A model generated the notes under the pieces. It saw nothing but the letters and a program-made list of their open reading frames with translations. It did not search any database and was not told the DNA's origin. From contig CAMAUH010000199.1 in assembly GCA_945861365.1 (NCBI GenBank), positions 1 through 7,673 of the forward strand: a DNA stretch of 7,673 bases, in the 5' to 3' direction. Shown here in pieces: positions 5,490 through 7,673 of this stretch. Position numbers and translations under genes: made by a program. Position 1 is the stretch's first letter. Each line of letters starts with the position of its first letter. Source of the DNA: Candidatus Kuenenia stuttgartensis (lineage in GTDB: Bacteria > Planctomycetota > UBA1135 > UBA2386).

Positions 5490-6758
5490 TCATGCCTTGG
5501 CGCCGATGTCGGTGCGGAAGTGCATTCCCGCGAACTCGATCTGCTTCAACGCCGCGTAGACCTTCGCGCGCGCCGCCGCCGCGTCGGCGCCGAGCGCCGT
5601 CACGGCGAGCACGCGACCACCGGCGGTCTGCAGGTCGCCGCCGAGCCGCTGCGACGTGCCGGCATGGAACACCTGCAGATCCGGCCCCTGCTGCACGCGG
5701 TCGACGCCGAAGATCGGCACGCCCTTCTTGTAGTCGCCGGGATAGCCGCCGCTGCAAGCGACGACGCACACCGCCACGCGCTTGTCCCAGACCGGCGGCT
5801 GCTGGCTCTCCAGCTTGCCCTCGGCGGTGGCGAGCAGCAGCGGCAGCAGGTCGCTCTGCAACCGCATCAGCAGCGGCTGCGTCTCGGGATCGCCGAGGCG
5901 GCAGTTGTACTCGAGCACGCGCGGCCCCTGCGTGGTCAGCATCAGCCCCGCATACAGGAACCCGTGGTAGCGCCGGTTCTCGCGGTTCATCGCGTGCACC
6001 GTCGGGAACACGATCTGGCTCTCCACTTGCGCCGTCGTACGCGGCAGCATCGCGACCGGCGTGATGACGCCCATGCCGCCCGTGTTCGGGCCCTTGTCGC
6101 CGTCGCCAACCGCCTTGTGGTCGCGCGCCGGCTCGAACGGCACGATCGTGCGGCCGTCGGTCAACGTGATCAGCGACACCTCCTGGCCTTCGAGGAACTC
6201 CTCGAACACGACCTGGCCGCCGGCTTCGCCGAAGCGCCGTTTCTCCAGGCACTCGGTGACCGCCGCGCGCGCCTCGTCGTTGTTCTTGCAGACGGTGACG
6301 CCCTTGCCGGCGGCCAGCCCGCTCGCCTTGACGACGATCGGCCCGTCCGGCCGGTTGTCGAGGAACGAACGCGCCATGCCGAGTTCCTCGTAGACCTGGA
6401 ACGACGGCCCCGGGATGCGGTGGCGGCGGCACAGCTCGCGCGCGAACGCCTTGCTGCCCTCGATCTCGGCCGCGGCCTTGTTGGGGCCGAAGCACAGTTT
6501 CTTCTGCTTCTGGAACTCGTCGACGATGCCGGCGCACAGCGGCGCCTCGGGCCCCACCACCGTCAGGTCGATGTTCTCCGCGATCGCGAAGCGCAGCAGG
6601 CCTTGGATGTCGTCGGCAGCGATGTCGACGTTGTCGGCGACCAGCTTGGTGCCGGGATTGCCGGGGGCGCAGAACAGCCGCTTGCACAGCGGCGATTGCC
6701 GGAGCTTCCAGCAGAGGGCGTGTTCACGGCCGCCCGAGCCGACGACGAGGACATTCAT
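5490..6758 (-). CDS. purD: Phosphoribosylamine-glycine ligase PurD (GAR synthetase)
   Basis: A 422-residue, full-length ATP-grasp enzyme. It joins phosphoribosylamine and glycine to glycinamide ribonucleotide, the second step of de novo purine synthesis. Motifs in order: VGSGGREHAL (6-15) in the N domain, VVGPEAPL (67-74), the ATP-grasp lysine and glycine loop KASGLAAGKGV (144-154), DKGPNTGGMG (221-230), and the metal-binding EYNCRLGDPETQ (283-294). The C domain ends with GMHFRTDIGAKA. ATG 6758 is preferred because GSGGREHAL normally starts within a few residues of the N terminus; a GTG at 6776 would add six residues. Neither start has a recognisable Shine-Dalgarno site, so initiation may be leaderless or SD-independent. 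It is the first gene of a possible minus-strand operon purD, fur, response regulator, ECF sigma. The identification is certain. Confidence 0.98.
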   Translation of the reverse strand: MNVLVVGSGGREHALCWKLRQSPLCKRLFCAPGNPGTKLVADNVDIAADDIQGLLRFAIAENIDLTVVGPEAPLCAGIVDEFQKQKKLCFGPNKAAAEIEGSKAFARELCRRHRIPGPSFQVYEELGMARSFLDNRPDGPIVVKASGLAAGKGVTVCKNNDEARAAVTECLEKRRFGEAGGQVVFEEFLEGQEVSLITLTDGRTIVPFEPARDHKAVGDGDKGPNTGGMGVITPVAMLPRTTAQVESQIVFPTVHAMNRENRRYHGFLYAGLMLTTQGPRVLEYNCRLGDPETQPLLMRLQSDLLPLLLATAEGKLESQQPPVWDKRVAVCVVACSGGYPGDYKKGVPIFGVDRVQQGPDLQVFHAGTSQRLGGDLQTAGGRVLAVTALGADAAAARAKVYAALKQIEFAGMHFRTDIGAKA

Positions 6759-6914
6759 GAGAAGAGCGGGCCGCACAGGCTACGGAACGAGCCCCGCCGG
6801 CGGAAGCATGCGCTGGCTTGAGCCCGCCGCTGCCGCACGCCAGCATGCGCGGATGCACACCAGCGACAGCGGCGATCGGGCCTGGCGAGGCCCTGCGGCA
6901 ACGGGGCTCTGGCC
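6759..6914. promoter_or_regulatory. Divergent intergenic region presumed to hold the purD and membrane-protein promoters
   Basis: 156 bases separate the divergent purD and membrane-protein starts, so promoters for both directions probably lie here. I cannot point to convincing -35/-10 boxes by eye on either strand. The visible structure is an imperfect hairpin at 6806-6848. Confidence 0.4.
6806..6848. repeat. Imperfect inverted repeat in the divergent promoter region
   Basis: GCATG-CG-CTGGC (6806-6817) pairs with GCCAG-CATGC (6839-6848): ten base pairs with a 2-base bulge around a 21-base loop. The arms both contain the palindrome GCATGC, so the same bases also form a direct repeat of AGCATGCGC (6805-6813 and 6842-6850). 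It could be an operator pair or an RNA hairpin in the purD leader; chance cannot be excluded. Confidence 0.35.
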
Positions 6915-7346
6915 GTGAGTGCACAGGCTTCGCTGTGGCTGTGGCGACTGCTGGCGCTGCTGCCGGCCGCGGTCGGCGTGCTGTGGGCCGCCGGCGTCGC
7001 CCATTTCCGGCAGTACGCGCTGTCGCAGCAGGAATGGCTGGTCATCGTCGCCTTCGCCTGCTCGGCGCACGTGCTCGTGCAACGCATGGTGCAGCCGATG
7101 CCGATGCCGAAGCTGCAGCCGGGCGTCAATCCGGCGAACGTCGCGCTGCTCGCCGCCGCCATCTTCGGCGCGCTGGCCGGCATCGCCGGCGGACTCTTCG
7201 ATTTCGTGGTCGAAACCTGGGTGCCGAGCGCCCACCCGTTGCCGCTGCGAGCGCTGTGGCACGCAGCCTGCGTCTTCGCCGCCTCGTACGCGTTCCTGTT
7301 GCGGCGCCTCTACTCGCCGCAGCCCCGCGGCGCGGCCCGCCGCTAG
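6915..7346 (+). CDS. Small four-helix integral membrane protein of unknown function
   Basis: A 143-residue protein not recognised as any named family. Four hydrophobic segments are visible at about residues 8-28, 41-58, 75-98 and 112-129, joined by short loops. The loop after helix 2 holds QPMPMPKLQPG (60-70) and the loop after helix 3 holds ETWVPSAHPLP (100-110). The C-terminal tail is Arg-rich (RRLYSPQPRGAARR), which by the positive-inside rule suggests it is cytoplasmic. No catalytic or metal-binding motif stands out. The GTG start at 6915 has only a weak GGGG eight bases upstream; no better start is seen. The next gene, an exported haem protein, starts 10 bases after its stop, so the two are probably co-transcribed. 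Hydrophobic periodicity supports this frame over the overlapping open frames. Confidence 0.75.
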   Translation: MSAQASLWLWRLLALLPAAVGVLWAAGVAHFRQYALSQQEWLVIVAFACSAHVLVQRMVQPMPMPKLQPGVNPANVALLAAAIFGALAGIAGGLFDFVVETWVPSAHPLPLRALWHAACVFAASYAFLLRRLYSPQPRGAARR

Positions 7347-7356
7347 CATCCGCAGC

Positions 7357-7673
7357 GTGCCGCTGCCCCGCTTCGTCCGCCTAGCCTGCCTCGCCGCGCT
7401 CGCGGCCGGCGGAACGTCAGCACAATCGACGGCGCCAGCACCAGCAAGAACGCAGGTGCCCGACCTCGTCGCGCGGCACTGCGGCGAGTGCCACAGCGGC
7501 GCCGACGCCGAGCGCGGCTTCCAGCTCGAGGCGTTGTTCAGCGCCACGGCGGTCGATCGCGAAGGCTTCGAACTGGCGCTGCAGCGCCTGCGCTCGCGCA
7601 CGATGCCGCCCGCCGACGCCGAGCCGGCGACGGACCCGACGACCCGCGCCGAGCTGGTATTGGCGTTCGCCGC
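7357..7673 (+). CDS. Exported c-type cytochrome domain protein, 5' part only (possibly planctomycete DUF1587/DUF1592-type)
   Basis: The first 105 residues of a gene that runs off the right edge. The N terminus is a signal peptide: basic Arg5 and Arg8, hydrophobic core LACLAALAAGG (9-19), and a likely cleavage after TSA (20-22). A Pro/Ala-rich linker follows, then the haem motif C42-G-E-C45-H46 and RTMPP (81-85), whose Met83 is a good candidate for the distal haem ligand. CxxCH followed about 35-40 residues later by MPP is the usual N-terminal module of large planctomycete proteins carrying DUF1587/1588/1592/1595 or DUF1549/1553 domains, but those domains lie outside the window. Start GTG 7357 is chosen from the signal peptide; no ribosome binding site is evident. 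Haem binding is well supported, while the wider architecture is inference. Confidence 0.8.
   Translation, partial: MPLPRFVRLACLAALAAGGTSAQSTAPAPARTQVPDLVARHCGECHSGADAERGFQLEALFSATAVDREGFELALQRLRSRTMPPADAEPATDPTTRAELVLAFA

Noticed and set aside
5452..6687. 411-codon minus-strand frame overlapping purD
   Set aside because: Out-of-frame shadow of purD with extreme Arg/Gly content; the neighbouring frame encodes the full PurD motif series.
6883..6896. Possible sigma-54 (-24/-12) promoter, TGGC...TGC, ahead of the membrane-protein gene
   Set aside because: The spacing between GG and GC is 9 bases instead of the required 10, and the TT of the -12 element is missing.
6780..7601. 273-codon minus-strand frame opposite the membrane protein and cytochrome genes
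   Set aside because: No domain; the opposite strand shows clear membrane helices, a signal peptide and CxxCH.

Overview
The window is GC-rich (strong G/C bias at third codon positions), gene-dense chromosomal DNA. It most resembles a member of the Planctomycetota. The lineage hints are the export-targeted cytochrome-c start at the right edge (CxxCH followed by an R-x-MPP motif, a layout common at the N terminus of large planctomycete cytochrome/DUF proteins), a short ECF-type sigma factor of a style abundant in that phylum, and sparse Shine-Dalgarno sites. This assignment is inference from protein style, not from a marker gene.

Region 1 (1-2782, + strand) is a tightly packed run: the 3' end of purL, then purQ (ATGA overlap, strong ribosome binding site), a short putative lipoprotein of unknown function (4-base overlap with purQ), and a LOG-family nucleotide phosphoribohydrolase starting 2 bases after the lipoprotein stop (or overlapping it). 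PurL and PurQ make formylglycinamidine ribonucleotide in de novo purine synthesis. LOG enzymes cleave nucleoside monophosphates to base and ribose 5-phosphate, so the run may join making and recycling purines.

Region 2 (2783-2949) is a short convergent intergenic stretch with two hairpins. One is a perfect 9-bp inverted repeat that could terminate transcription from both sides. A 62-codon ORF that starts in this hairpin is doubtful.

Region 3 (2950-6758, - strand) reads right to left: purD, a Fur-family metal regulator, an NtrC-type sigma-54-dependent response regulator starting 1 base after the fur stop, and an ECF sigma-70-family factor 54 bases further on. One biosynthetic gene followed by three different kinds of transcription regulator is the most unusual arrangement here. 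No histidine kinase, anti-sigma factor or metal transporter accompanies them in the window.

Region 4 (6759-7673) has a 156-base divergent intergenic region, a small four-helix membrane protein of unknown function, and 10 bases later the start of an exported haem-c protein that runs off the right edge.

I saw no tRNA, rRNA, CRISPR array, insertion sequence or phage gene. The genes are mostly ordinary housekeeping and regulatory families. I did not find a convincing new defence or mobile system, and the points worth checking concern gene order and two unassigned small proteins.
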